Positions 28,468 through 36,808 of a stretch of DNA of 64,000 bases are shown one piece after another. A model generated the notes under the pieces. The model was not told the DNA's origin and searched no databases. It worked only from the letters and a program-made list of their open reading frames with translations. The stretch is taken from positions 3,852,885 through 3,916,884 of the forward strand of contig NZ_MPPL01000001.1 of NCBI RefSeq assembly GCF_001911425.1, read 5' to 3'. The translations under genes and the position numbers were made by a program. The DNA is from Mucilaginibacter polytrichastri. Lineage in GTDB: Bacteria; Bacteroidota; Bacteroidia; Sphingobacteriales; Sphingobacteriaceae. The stretch's first letter is position 1; each line of letters starts with the position of its first letter.

Positions 28468-29138
28468 AGACAATTACCTCGTATTTCCGTTTAAAATAAA
28501 TTCATATTCAGGTAATATATGAACCAATTAGTAAGTTTTTGATAGAGGTTCATAGTTAGTAGTTAATGGTTCATAGCCGCTGCGCTTTTTTAACGTTACA
28601 TAGCTCCCGCAAACCTAGCACGTCTTTGCGAGGTACGAAGCAATCTCAGACCAATTCGCACTGACTTTCATACAGCAGAAATCCGTTTTTCATTAGGATG
28701 GGCGGGGTGGTTTAGGCATCGTCAGTGGATGTAACTTTCTTTTTTCCGCAAAAAGAAAGTCACCAAAGAAAAACTCGTGGCTGCTCAATTTTCTATTAAT
28801 GGATGTGCTGAAGCGAGTATTGTGCTGCCCGAAAATTAAGATGCCACAATTGTTAGGTTATTTGGGGATCATCAGCGCAGTAGATCTCAAATTATGAGCG
28901 GTGGCCTGACAGAAACGCGGGCCATGCGTAGGCCTTGTGTGGCGAAGCATTTTTCTGTCTTGATCGTTTGCCTACTTTTGGATCAAGCCAAAAGTAGGTA
29001 GCCCCTGCAATGAGCAGACTGACGATAATTAAATTACTCCCTTTAATTAGTAGCAACCACATTAATCAAAGCACTGTCTGTATAAGTTGGCGATTGCTTC
29101 GTTCTGAATAACGCAAAATTATGTAATGAACTCCCCCA
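28468..29138. repeat. Gene-free mosaic of intergenic repeats
   Basis: About 670 bp without a credible gene. From left to right: a GTTCATAGTTAG-type unit (28550-28576); the widespread sequence CGTCTTTGCGAGGTACGAAG... (28621-28647), which resembles repeats scattered in many Bacteroidota genomes; a perfect 11-bp hairpin ACTTTCTTTTT/AAAAAGAAAGT (28734-28760); and a second perfect 11-bp hairpin CCTACTTTTGG/CCAAAAGTAGG (28971-28998). A longer GACAGAAA...TTTCTGTC pairing surrounds the last part. No transposase remnant was seen. Confidence 0.6.
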
Positions 29139-30674
29139 CTACAAGTCATCAACCATTCCCAAATAAACCTCGGCCTGCTCATTAATCTTTCTCAACTCTT
29201 CAGCCGGAAACTTGCGCATAATTTTATACATCATACCAATGCGTGGGTTACGTTCTAACGCTTCGGCATTGCGGTCAAAGAAGTTCCAATAGAGGCTATT
29301 GAACGGGCAGGCACGGTCGCCGTATTTCTTTTTGTAGTCGTAGTGGCAATTTTTGCAGTAGTCGCTCATTTTGTTGATGTACGCAGCCGAGGATACGTAG
29401 GGCTTGGATGCAATAATGCCGCCATCTGCAAATTGGCTCATGCCGCGGGTATTGGTAATTTCTACCCATTGCAGGGCATCAATGTATACACCCAAATACC
29501 ATTGATCTACCTCATCGGGATTAGAACCCGAAAGTAGCGCAAAGTTACCGATCACCATCAGCCGCTGGATGTGGTGCGCCCAGGCGCTATCGAGCGACTG
29601 GCCTATACACTTGCCGAGGCAATTCATCTTCGTGTTACCATCCCAAAACCATTTGGGCAGTTTGCTTTGATGGTTAAAGAAATTCAGCGTTTCATATGCT
29701 GGCATCTTAGCCCAATAAACTCCGCGCATAAATTCGCGCCAGCCAATTACCTGCCTCACAAAGCCCTCTACCTGTGCAAGTGTAATGGCTTCTTTATTTT
29801 TATCCCATTGGGCAAGTACTGCCGTAGTAATTTCGACCGGCGAGATCATTTTAACATTTTGGGCGAACGACAAGCGCGAGTGAAACAAGCTGATATGCTC
29901 GTTAAGCATGGCATCCTCATAAGTACCAAAATGCGGTAGCAGGTTTTCGCAAAAATAGCTGAGCGATTGCAACGCTTCCGTGCGCGATAGTGGCCAACCG
30001 AATTCCTCAGCATCTACCTTACCAAAATACTTCACTCCCATTTTATCGATCATTGCTTTTAACGCCAACACGTTATGATCAAACCGGATAGGCTCCTGCA
30101 ATGGTACTTTGTAATCGTATTTCTTGCGGTTATCATGATCAAAGTTCCACTTATTACCCAGTGGGTCTTTGCCTTGCATCAGGATCCCTAAACGGGTGCG
30201 CATGTTCCGGTAAAAGGTCTCCATCAGATAACTTTTACGGTCGCCAAAAAAATCGCGCACTTCGTAACGGGTGGTTAAAAAATGTTCGGTATCGGCTACA
30301 CCGCTGTCAATGGAGAGTGTTTGGCAAAAGGCTTTAAGTTGTTCGTCAAGCCGGTATTCGTCGGGCAATTGATATTCAAAACGGTTGATCTTATGCCTAG
30401 AAATAAGCTGTTGCAGGTTTGTATCGAAGTTTTGCAGATTATCTGTATCATCCAACTTTATATAAATAACCCGGTGACCAGCTTTAGTAAGCTGATGCGC
30501 AAAATTGCGCATGGCTGCAAAAAAGGCCAGTATTTTTTGTACATGATGCATTACGTATTGCTGTTCCTGCATTACTTCCATCAGCACATAATATACTTCG
30601 AGGTCATTTTTAGCAAACCAGCTATGCTTGCTGTTTAACTGATCGCCAAGAATAAGCCGGAGTGTTTTTGTCAT
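29139..30674 (-). CDS. Cryptochrome/photolyase-related protein with Fe-S cluster motif
   Basis: A 511-residue member of the FeS-BCP/CryPro group (prokaryotic (6-4) photolyase type). The N-terminus has LRLILGDQLNSKHSWF, where this group has GDQL instead of the WFRxDLR of classical photolyases. The C-terminal half has the FAD-binding helical domain with REFMRGVYW. The predicted [4Fe-4S] ligands are present: Cys352 (or 356) in MNCLGKC, Cys440 and Cys443 in YCKNC, Cys456 in RACPFN. It probably repairs (6-4) photoproducts using blue light, or acts as a light sensor. It is the last gene of the leftward photolyase run with a microprotein, Cry-DASH and DUF2256. Confidence 0.93.
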   Translation of the reverse strand: MTKTLRLILGDQLNSKHSWFAKNDLEVYYVLMEVMQEQQYVMHHVQKILAFFAAMRNFAHQLTKAGHRVIYIKLDDTDNLQNFDTNLQQLISRHKINRFEYQLPDEYRLDEQLKAFCQTLSIDSGVADTEHFLTTRYEVRDFFGDRKSYLMETFYRNMRTRLGILMQGKDPLGNKWNFDHDNRKKYDYKVPLQEPIRFDHNVLALKAMIDKMGVKYFGKVDAEEFGWPLSRTEALQSLSYFCENLLPHFGTYEDAMLNEHISLFHSRLSFAQNVKMISPVEITTAVLAQWDKNKEAITLAQVEGFVRQVIGWREFMRGVYWAKMPAYETLNFFNHQSKLPKWFWDGNTKMNCLGKCIGQSLDSAWAHHIQRLMVIGNFALLSGSNPDEVDQWYLGVYIDALQWVEITNTRGMSQFADGGIIASKPYVSSAAYINKMSDYCKNCHYDYKKKYGDRACPFNSLYWNFFDRNAEALERNPRIGMMYKIMRKFPAEELRKINEQAEVYLGMVDDL

Positions 30675-30744
30675 ATGGCTACAACGCTTATACGCATGGT
30701 TAGTTTAGACATGCCTTAAAAGTTCAGGAAAAAAGCTTAAACGG

Positions 30745-30858
30745 TTATTGGTGGGCTTTATGAAATAGCTTCTTAACGAAGTCTTTGAAATAATCAAAGC
30801 CTTCGAACGCAATGGCGGCGATGCCTATAATTACGGTAAATTCTTCGAAGGAGTTCAT
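30745..30858 (-). CDS. 37-aa amphipathic microprotein in photolyase run
   Basis: ATG to TAA, 37 residues: MNSFEEFTVIIGIAAIAF followed by EGFDYFKDFVKKLFHKAHQ. An N-terminal hydrophobic helix is followed by a basic amphipathic helix. It lies 70 bp upstream of the FeS-type photolyase gene and 248 bp after Cry-DASH on the same strand. The upstream leader is A-rich (CCAAAA before ATG). I do not recognise it. Its position between two flavoprotein genes makes a real small protein plausible. Confidence 0.5.
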   Translation of the reverse strand: MNSFEEFTVIIGIAAIAFEGFDYFKDFVKKLFHKAHQ

Positions 30859-31044
30859 TTTTGGTTTATTAACAATACGAAATTACGTATTTATTTATAT
30901 GATATAGAACGCTTTTGCACAGAAAAAGTTACAGTTAAGGCATCAGAATAGTGTCATCTAATCTAACTGCCGTCACGATGATCACTTGCTTCAAGATTCC
31001 ATATGCCTGGTATATAAAATGCAATGTTTATTACCTGTCCTGTA

Positions 31045-31071
31045 GGATCCTGAAACAAGTTCAGGATGACG
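31045..31071. repeat. Short dispersed palindromic repeat
   Basis: TCCTGAA-ACAAG-TTCAGGA followed by TGACG. This string (CGTCATCCTGAACTTGTTTCAGGA in the other orientation) is a very common intergenic palindrome in Bacteroidota and other bacteria. Confidence 0.65.
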
Positions 31072-31106
31072 GGCGGTTATATCAGGTTATATCAAGGGAT
31101 ACCTAA

Positions 31107-32399
31107 TTATGCTACGTCTTTACTATGCGATAACCACAATGCCAGGTAATCATCCTTACTTTCGGCATTTAATTTAGCCGTATCAAAGTATTTGTTTTCG
31201 CGGGGGTCGTTACCTACACCGGCTACAAAAATCCAGTTGCCCCAGTTGCTGGCAGGCGAATAATCTATCAGTACACTCTCAAAATAAAGCGCACCGCGGG
31301 TCCAGTCTACTTTTAATTCCTTGATAAGATAAGCGGCCAGGGCCTGGCGGGTTTGGTTATTGATAAAACCAGTATGGTTAAGCTCGGTCATGGCTGCATC
31401 GATGGCGGCGTTACCAGTGGTACCGTTTTTCCAACTCTCAAAAAGTTCGTCTTGTTTTGGGGCAACTTCAGGTGCTTCGGCTTTAAAACCTTCGGCATTA
31501 AAAAACTTGGTACTGCCGTGTTTCTTAAACATAAACCTAAAGTAATCGCGCCACAACAACTCGAGCACCAGTGGGTTGTTGTTATGATGAAAATGCTGCA
31601 TCACACTCCAATACACCTGCCTGGGCGATAAACAACCCAGCGCCAGCCATGGAGATATGCCTGAAACATAAGTTTGCATACCATTGCGCGCAGGCTTCGA
31701 GCCCATTGCTGCCAGGGCATGCGTAATGTAGAGTTGCAACTGCTCGCTACCCGCAGTTTCGCCACCTGTAAAGGTAAAGCGGGCACGGCTATCGGCAAGC
31801 GGCTCTTCTAAGCCTAATTGTTGCAGGGTTGGTATTTCTCCGGGTTCTGCATTATCGGGCAAATCAATACGCTCAGGCGCTTGTACACTTGGTCGTACAT
31901 CGCTATCGCGTTCTACCTTCTTTTTAAAAACGGCAAAGCTATCGGGGATATCCTTTATCGGGAAAGGCAGGTCTTCTTTATGGTAAAGGGTATGGCCTAT
32001 AAAATGTTTAAGATTAAGTTTGATCTTCCAAAGTGCAGCTTCCAAGGCTTCAGAGATGGCAGTTTCCTCAAAAGACACCTCACGGTGATGGTAAACTTCA
32101 TTCACCTGGTACTCTTGCGCCAGTTGAGGGATTAATTCGGCAGGGTTACCTGTGCGCACAATCAGATCGCCGCCCAGGGCTTGCAGGTTTTGGCGCAGGT
32201 TGGCTACAGACTCTATTAAAAACCGGGCGCGGATGTTACCTGTTTTAGGCGCACCAGCTTCGGTTGTTGTAAAATAATAGGGATCGAAGATATAAACAGG
32301 CAATACTTTATCGGCTTTGCGTGTAGCTTCTAACAATATCTCGTTATCGTTTACACGCAAATCATTTCTGAACCAAACCAATATTGTCTTATTGCTCAT
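31107..32399 (-). CDS. Cryptochrome DASH
   Basis: A 430-residue cryptochrome/photolyase. The N-terminal alpha/beta domain starts ILVWFRNDLRVNDNEILLEA, and the Rossmann region contains LPVYIFDPYYF. The FAD-binding domain has LLWRDYFRFMFKKHG and the C-terminal NWGNWIFVAGVGNDPRENKYF typical of the DASH branch. DASH proteins repair cyclobutane dimers in single-stranded DNA and may also signal. It lies 248 bp after the DUF2256 gene and before the microprotein, all leftward. The length is a little short of the 480-500 of plant-like members but normal for Bacteroidota. Confidence 0.93.
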   Translation of the reverse strand: MSNKTILVWFRNDLRVNDNEILLEATRKADKVLPVYIFDPYYFTTTEAGAPKTGNIRARFLIESVANLRQNLQALGGDLIVRTGNPAELIPQLAQEYQVNEVYHHREVSFEETAISEALEAALWKIKLNLKHFIGHTLYHKEDLPFPIKDIPDSFAVFKKKVERDSDVRPSVQAPERIDLPDNAEPGEIPTLQQLGLEEPLADSRARFTFTGGETAGSEQLQLYITHALAAMGSKPARNGMQTYVSGISPWLALGCLSPRQVYWSVMQHFHHNNNPLVLELLWRDYFRFMFKKHGSTKFFNAEGFKAEAPEVAPKQDELFESWKNGTTGNAAIDAAMTELNHTGFINNQTRQALAAYLIKELKVDWTRGALYFESVLIDYSPASNWGNWIFVAGVGNDPRENKYFDTAKLNAESKDDYLALWLSHSKDVA

Positions 32400-32647
32400 T
32401 CTATAGCTTTAGCCTAGCGGATTTGTAAAAATTGCAATTATTTGTGTCATTTGCACACACTCAATCAATTTTTGACATCTTCCCAACATTTCATCCACCC
32501 AGGGGTACATGGGCGCACTTACAGATTATTGTATAAAGGTAATATATTGTTGAAAGATAAAATATAGCGTAACATAAATTTTGCCTGTTCATTTTTAAAT
32601 CAACAAGTGCATACTAATGGCACCATACAAACAAACGCGTTTTGTAA

Positions 32648-32794
32648 TCATTTACTTCTTCTGCATCTTTCGCTACAATATTTTACATCATCCCAGTTCT
32701 TTTCCCATTTTTTGCGCCAGGCAAAAGGTAAGCTGCAATGCGCGCATATTTTAGTCGGCAGGTTTTCTTTCAGGATTCTTTTCGGTGCTGGCAT
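32648..32794 (-). CDS. DUF2256 zinc-ribbon-like small protein
   Basis: ATG to TGA, 48 residues. Pattern: PTKICAHCSLPFAWRKKW, then WDDVKYCSERCRRSK, the DUF2256 signature with two CxxC/CxxxC pairs (CAHC, CSERC) able to bind one zinc. DUF2256 proteins are known as short proteins encoded next to cryptochrome/photolyase genes; the molecular role is not known. Here it is the first gene of the leftward photolyase run, 248 bp ahead of Cry-DASH and divergent from the TetR gene. The recognition is firm although the gene is very short. Confidence 0.88.
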   Translation of the reverse strand: MPAPKRILKENLPTKICAHCSLPFAWRKKWEKNWDDVKYCSERCRRSK

Positions 32795-32861
32795 TGTTTA
32801 ATGAATGTAAATATTAAGCATATTGTTTATGTATTACATAATTATCTGCCGAATTTATAAT

Positions 32862-32882
32862 ACAAGCATGACATTTGCTTGT
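32862..32882. promoter_or_regulatory. Candidate TetR operator in the divergent region
   Basis: ACAAGCA-7 nt-TGCTTGT is a perfect 7-bp inverted repeat between the divergent DUF2256 and TetR starts. It sits just upstream of TAACTTTA (32894-32901), one mismatch from a -7 box. A wider 9-bp pair TTGTTTATG/CATAAACAA (32823-32831, 32907-32915) flanks it. Confidence 0.5.
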
Positions 32883-32921
32883 AGATATTACTGTAACTTT
32901 AAAGCATAAACAAGCAGCATT

Positions 32922-33575
32922 ATGGCCACTATTGAGAGCATACAATCCGCTTATATAGATTATGTACTTACCCAGGGCGAGCAACCTAAGTCGGTATACG
33001 TATTTGCGAAACACAATGAAATTACTGAAGAAGAGTTTTATCGTTTCTTTGGTTCGTTTGAGGCATTAGAGCAAAACATCTGGGCCGAAATTGCTACAAA
33101 AACCATTACCGAAATTAAAACCCAGGAGATCTGGCTACAATACTCATCGAGAGAAAAAGCCCTGTCTTTCTTTTACAGCTTTTTCGAATTATTGAAAGGC
33201 AGCCGCAGTTTTGCCATTTACAGCATTAACAGGCAGCCTAAAAGCTTATCGCATCCACGGGTTTTAGATACACTAAAGGTGATTGTTGAGAATTTTGCAG
33301 ACGATGTGATTAAGCAAGGCCTGGAAACGGGCGAACTGGCAGACCGCCGCTTCCTGTCTAAAAGATATAAAGACGGACTTTGGATGCAGTTTGGCTTTGT
33401 ACTTAACTTCTGGATTAACGATAACTCGGCCGGGTTCGAAAAAACCGACGAAGCTATTGAGAAAGGCGTTAACGTAACCTTCGACCTGTTTCAACGCTCG
33501 CCGATTGATAACCTGCTGGAATATGGCAAGTTTTTGGCCAAGAATGGTAAGTTTAAAGAGCGAATGGGGGTGTAA
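32922..33575 (+). CDS. TetR family transcriptional regulator
   Basis: A 217-residue protein with an N-terminal helical DNA-binding unit and a larger helical ligand domain. The DNA-binding part is atypical: IQSAYIDYVLTQGEQPKSVYVFAKHNEITEEEFYRFFGSFEAL has the TetR helix-turn-helix layout with a phenylalanine-rich recognition region (EEEFYRFFGSFEALEQNIW). The ligand domain contains ASREKALSFFYSFF-like amphipathic helices. It is divergent from the DUF2256 / Cry-DASH run and heads the rightward HAD-UbiB-reductase-photolyase series, with palindromes in the 127-bp gap. It is the obvious candidate regulator of both arms, by position only. Confidence 0.78.
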   Translation: MATIESIQSAYIDYVLTQGEQPKSVYVFAKHNEITEEEFYRFFGSFEALEQNIWAEIATKTITEIKTQEIWLQYSSREKALSFFYSFFELLKGSRSFAIYSINRQPKSLSHPRVLDTLKVIVENFADDVIKQGLETGELADRRFLSKRYKDGLWMQFGFVLNFWINDNSAGFEKTDEAIEKGVNVTFDLFQRSPIDNLLEYGKFLAKNGKFKERMGV

Positions 33576-33582
33576 CCCCTCC

Positions 33583-33662
33583 AAGCCCTCCCTGAAGAGA
33601 GGGCTTGATGTTTAATCATAATATTAATTTTTAAATCCCAAAGTCTCCCCAACCGGGGGAGA
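33583..33662. repeat. Pair of palindromic intergenic repeats
   Basis: AAGCCCTC-8 nt-GAGGGCTT (33583-33606) and TCTCCCC-5 nt-GGGGAGA (33644-33662). Both are of the GGGGGAGATTTAGAGGGGGC family that recurs between Bacteroidota genes. They fill the gap between the TetR and HAD genes; the first could act as a weak terminator. Confidence 0.6.
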
Positions 33663-33680
33663 TTTAGAGGGGGCTTTTCT

Positions 33681-34349
33681 ATGAGAAAATTTGCTGCCAT
33701 ATTTGATATGGACGGAACACTAATTGACAATAACGTTTACCATTTCAAAGCTTATCAGCAATTATTTGAAACACACGGTTTACCGGCGCTTTCGCAACAA
33801 TTATTTAATGAGCAGCTGAGCGGTGTACCTGGCTTAATGGGGCTGCACCACATCCTCGACGGCCAGTTTAACGATGACGAACTGAAAGCCATGTTTGAGG
33901 AAAAGAATGAGCTTTACAAAAAGCTGTACGCGCCTTTTATTAAACCAATTACCGGTTTAGAGCACTTTTTGGCTGAACTGAAAGACGCTGGTGTGATTAT
34001 GGCGGTAGCCACATCGGCATCGCGTGGCAATGTTGATTATGTGTTCGGGCATTTAAACATCCGCCAGTATTTTGATGCTATAGTTGATAATACAGGGCTT
34101 ACCCGTGGCAAGCCCGACCCTGAAATATTTTTAAAGGCAGCCACTGCACTTAACATGCAGCCTGCCGATTGTGTGGTTTTTGAAGATTCGATCTCCGGCG
34201 TTAAAGCAGCAAATAGCGCCGGCATGAAAGTGGTAGCCATTACCACTACACACAAACCCGGTGAACTGAAACCCGTTGATATTTTAATTAACGATTATAC
34301 AGACATCGACCTTAACAAACTGGCTGCATTATTTGACGATAAAAGATGA
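33681..34349 (+). CDS. HAD-superfamily hydrolase, beta-phosphoglucomutase-like
   Basis: A 222-residue HAD subfamily IA phosphatase/phosphomutase. Motif I is FDMDGTLIDNN (nucleophile Asp), motif II the Ser/Thr in AVATSAS, motif III the Lys in RGKPDPEIF, and motif IV FEDSISGVKAA, the last two typical of sugar-phosphate phosphatases and beta-phosphoglucomutases. A helical cap lies at about residues 20-85. The substrate is unknown. Its stop overlaps the ABC1 kinase start by 4 nt (ATGA), so the two are translationally coupled. Confidence 0.92.
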   Translation: MRKFAAIFDMDGTLIDNNVYHFKAYQQLFETHGLPALSQQLFNEQLSGVPGLMGLHHILDGQFNDDELKAMFEEKNELYKKLYAPFIKPITGLEHFLAELKDAGVIMAVATSASRGNVDYVFGHLNIRQYFDAIVDNTGLTRGKPDPEIFLKAATALNMQPADCVVFEDSISGVKAANSAGMKVVAITTTHKPGELKPVDILINDYTDIDLNKLAALFDDKR

Positions 34350-35665
34350 GTGACCAAAGTAAAGAACAAAACAGCATGCCAACCTCCAAAGTGGAGCGAT
34401 CTGCCCGCTTTGTAAAAACCGGCTTCCAGGTTGGCGGTAATTATATTAAGCATTATTCTAAAAAACTCTTCAATCCCGATATGGACAAGAGCCAGTTGAA
34501 TGAGGATAATGCTACAGATATCTACGCCTCATTAAGCGAACTGAAAGGCAGCGCGCTGAAAGTAGCCCAAATGCTGAGCATGGATAAAAACCTGCTGCCT
34601 ACAGCGTATGTGGACAAATTTTCTCAATCGCAATATAACGCCCCTCCACTGTCGGGCCCGCTGATTGTGCAGACTTTTAAAAAGTATTTTGGTAAATCGC
34701 CCGAGCAAATCTACGATAAGTTTAACCTGCGGTCTACCAATGCTGCTTCAATAGGCCAGGTTCACGAGGCCGAACTGGATGGCCGTAAGCTGGCTGTAAA
34801 AATCCAGTACCCCGGCGTGGGCGACTCCATTTCATCCGACCTTAAGCTGGTAAAGCCTTTTGCTTTCCGCCTGCTGGGCATGAGCGAAAAAGAACTGGAT
34901 GTTTACATGCGCGAGGTGGAAGAACGCCTGCTCGAAGAAACTGATTACGAGCTGGAAGTACGCCGTTCTATCGAGTTTTCTACCGCATGCGCCAATCTGA
35001 ACAATGTGGTATTCCCCGAATATTTCCCTGCACTATCCAGCAAACGTATTATTACCATGAGTTGGATTGATGGGCAACATTTAAAGGAATTTATGGCTAC
35101 TAATCCTTCACAGGAATTACGTAACCAGATAGGCCAGGCATTGTGGGACTTCTACAACTTCCAGCAGCACGAACTGCGTGCCGTACACGCCGACCCGCAC
35201 CCGGGTAACTTTATGATAACCCCCGAAGGCAAACTGGGCTGTATTGATTTTGGCTGTATTAAAGAGATGCCCGAAGATTTTTATTATCCTTTCTTCTCGC
35301 TTACGTCAACCAATTTGTTAGATGACAAGGCCGAAACCATCAAAGCTTTCCGTGAACTGGAAATGATTTTACCGAAAGATTCGCCGCAGCAAATAGAGTT
35401 TTACTATACTCAGTATAAGCAAATGATCGGCCTTTTTGCCAAACCTTATCTGGGTACTACCTTTAATTTTGGCGAAACTGCCTTTTTTGATGACCTGTAC
35501 AGTTTTGGCGAGCAAATAGCCAAAATGCCTGAGTTTAAACAGGCTCGTGGGGTAAAACACTTTATTTATGTAAACCGTACCAATTTTGGCTTGTACAATA
35601 TTTTGCACGAGTTAAAGGCTGAGGTAAGGACAGATACTTTTAAGCCGCATTTGGTTGGAGCATAA
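34346..35665 (+). CDS. ABC1/UbiB-family atypical kinase-like protein
   Basis: A 439-residue protein of the AarF/ABC1/UbiB family, which supports quinone or isoprenoid-lipid metabolism and acts as an ATPase/atypical kinase. Visible are the Ala-rich nucleotide loop NAASIGQVHEAELDG (in place of a Gly-rich loop), the Lys in LAVKIQYPG, the catalytic segment HADPHPGNFM and the metal-binding DFG in CIDFGCIKEM. The family's N-terminal KxGQ motif reads KVAQ (SALKVAQMLS), a Gly-to-Ala difference worth noting. No C-terminal membrane helices are evident. Coupled by ATGA to the HAD gene and placed within the photolyase island, it may act in quinone or flavin-related protection, but this is inference. Confidence 0.92.
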   Translation: MSDQSKEQNSMPTSKVERSARFVKTGFQVGGNYIKHYSKKLFNPDMDKSQLNEDNATDIYASLSELKGSALKVAQMLSMDKNLLPTAYVDKFSQSQYNAPPLSGPLIVQTFKKYFGKSPEQIYDKFNLRSTNAASIGQVHEAELDGRKLAVKIQYPGVGDSISSDLKLVKPFAFRLLGMSEKELDVYMREVEERLLEETDYELEVRRSIEFSTACANLNNVVFPEYFPALSSKRIITMSWIDGQHLKEFMATNPSQELRNQIGQALWDFYNFQQHELRAVHADPHPGNFMITPEGKLGCIDFGCIKEMPEDFYYPFFSLTSTNLLDDKAETIKAFRELEMILPKDSPQQIEFYYTQYKQMIGLFAKPYLGTTFNFGETAFFDDLYSFGEQIAKMPEFKQARGVKHFIYVNRTNFGLYNILHELKAEVRTDTFKPHLVGA

Positions 35666-35910
35666 AATCCAACCTTATTATTGATAGGCTTAAAAGCTAT
35701 CGGGATTACAACCTCATAGCTGTCGAGGTTCAGTATTTTATATCCCCCTTCGTCATCCTATGCAAACATAGGATGACGAAGTATTTTAGACCGATACTAA
35801 TCTGTTCCCAGTCGCCCCCCCTTTCATAAACGCCTAAAAAATCAGGCCTAAAAACTTTTAAACATCTATTGTAAAAACCCCCTGCTCTTTTTATTGTTGC
35901 AATTACAGAT
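35666..35910. other. Intergenic region with perfect 15-bp palindrome
   Basis: About 245 bp. CTTCGTCATCCTATG / CATAGGATGACGAAG (35748-35762, 35767-35781) is a perfect 15-bp stem with a 4-nt loop, a dispersed-repeat-type palindrome that could also end the TetR-HAD-UbiB transcript. No coding sequence is seen. A near -7 box TATTGTTG lies just before the next gene. Confidence 0.6.
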
Positions 35911-36789
35911 ATGAAAGTGCTGCTTACCGGAGCGAATGGTTACATAGGTACTTTATTGATCCCGGCATTGCTGGAGAAAGGTCATGAAGTGGTATGCCTT
36001 GTACGCGACAAAAATTTATTTGCCAAACAAAGTGCTTATGCCGATAGGGTAACTATTATCACTGGTGATTTGCTGCGCAGCCATAGTATGGAGCCCCTGC
36101 CAACAGATATTGATGTGGCTTATTACCTGGTTAATGCCATGGTACAAACATCGGGCTTTGCCGGTTTAGAGGCTATTGTGGCTCAAAACTTTGTTGACGC
36201 CATCGACAAAACTTATTGTAAGCAAATTATTTCGCTGAGCGATATCGACGATCATTTAACCACTGTTGGCCTCTCGCGCCAGCATGTAGAAGATATTTTG
36301 GCCAAGGCCGACCCAGCTATTACGATATTGAAAACCACTATGATGGTAGGCTCGGGCAGCATTGCTACCGAACTGCTGGATGGGCTTACCCGCAAAATGC
36401 CTGTTATAATTGCTACAAACTGGGCCAAGGCACAAGAGCAGCCCATTGCCGTTTGTGATGTAATTAATTACTTAACAGGCTGCCTGCTTAATGAGGCTTC
36501 GTACAACAGCGAGTTCCATATCAGCGGGCCGGATGTAATTAGCTTTAGGCAAATGCTGATGATCTACGGCGAAATTTGCCGTAATACCGTTACCAAAATT
36601 GTTACTGTACCGCAGGTATCGGCTGCACTGTCTTCTTACTGGCTTAACTTTTTAACGCCTATCAGTTATTCGCATGCCAAAACGCTGGTAGAAAATTTGA
36701 AGTACGATTTGATATCGCGCGATGATGCGATATTGGATATTGTGCCCATGAAACGACTTACTTTTAAAGAAGCCTTACAACAGGCATGA
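35911..36789 (+). CDS. NmrA-like NAD(P)-binding reductase
   Basis: A 292-residue atypical short-chain dehydrogenase. The N-terminal MKVLLTGANGYIGTLLIPAL is the dinucleotide-binding Rossmann motif, followed by VVCLVRD. The active-site YxxxK of classical SDRs is absent, and the layout follows the NmrA/DUF2867 or epimerase-like group (substrate or redox-sensing). ISLSDIDDHLTTVGLSRQHVE suggests a modified catalytic region. It is the first of three tightly spaced genes: 19 bp to the TIGR01777 epimerase, which overlaps the photolyase. Similar reductases often sit beside photolyase genes; the role is unknown. Confidence 0.82.
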   Translation: MKVLLTGANGYIGTLLIPALLEKGHEVVCLVRDKNLFAKQSAYADRVTIITGDLLRSHSMEPLPTDIDVAYYLVNAMVQTSGFAGLEAIVAQNFVDAIDKTYCKQIISLSDIDDHLTTVGLSRQHVEDILAKADPAITILKTTMMVGSGSIATELLDGLTRKMPVIIATNWAKAQEQPIAVCDVINYLTGCLLNEASYNSEFHISGPDVISFRQMLMIYGEICRNTVTKIVTVPQVSAALSSYWLNFLTPISYSHAKTLVENLKYDLISRDDAILDIVPMKRLTFKEALQQA

Positions 36790-36808
36790 TATTAGCGGGT
36801 ACTTTGGT

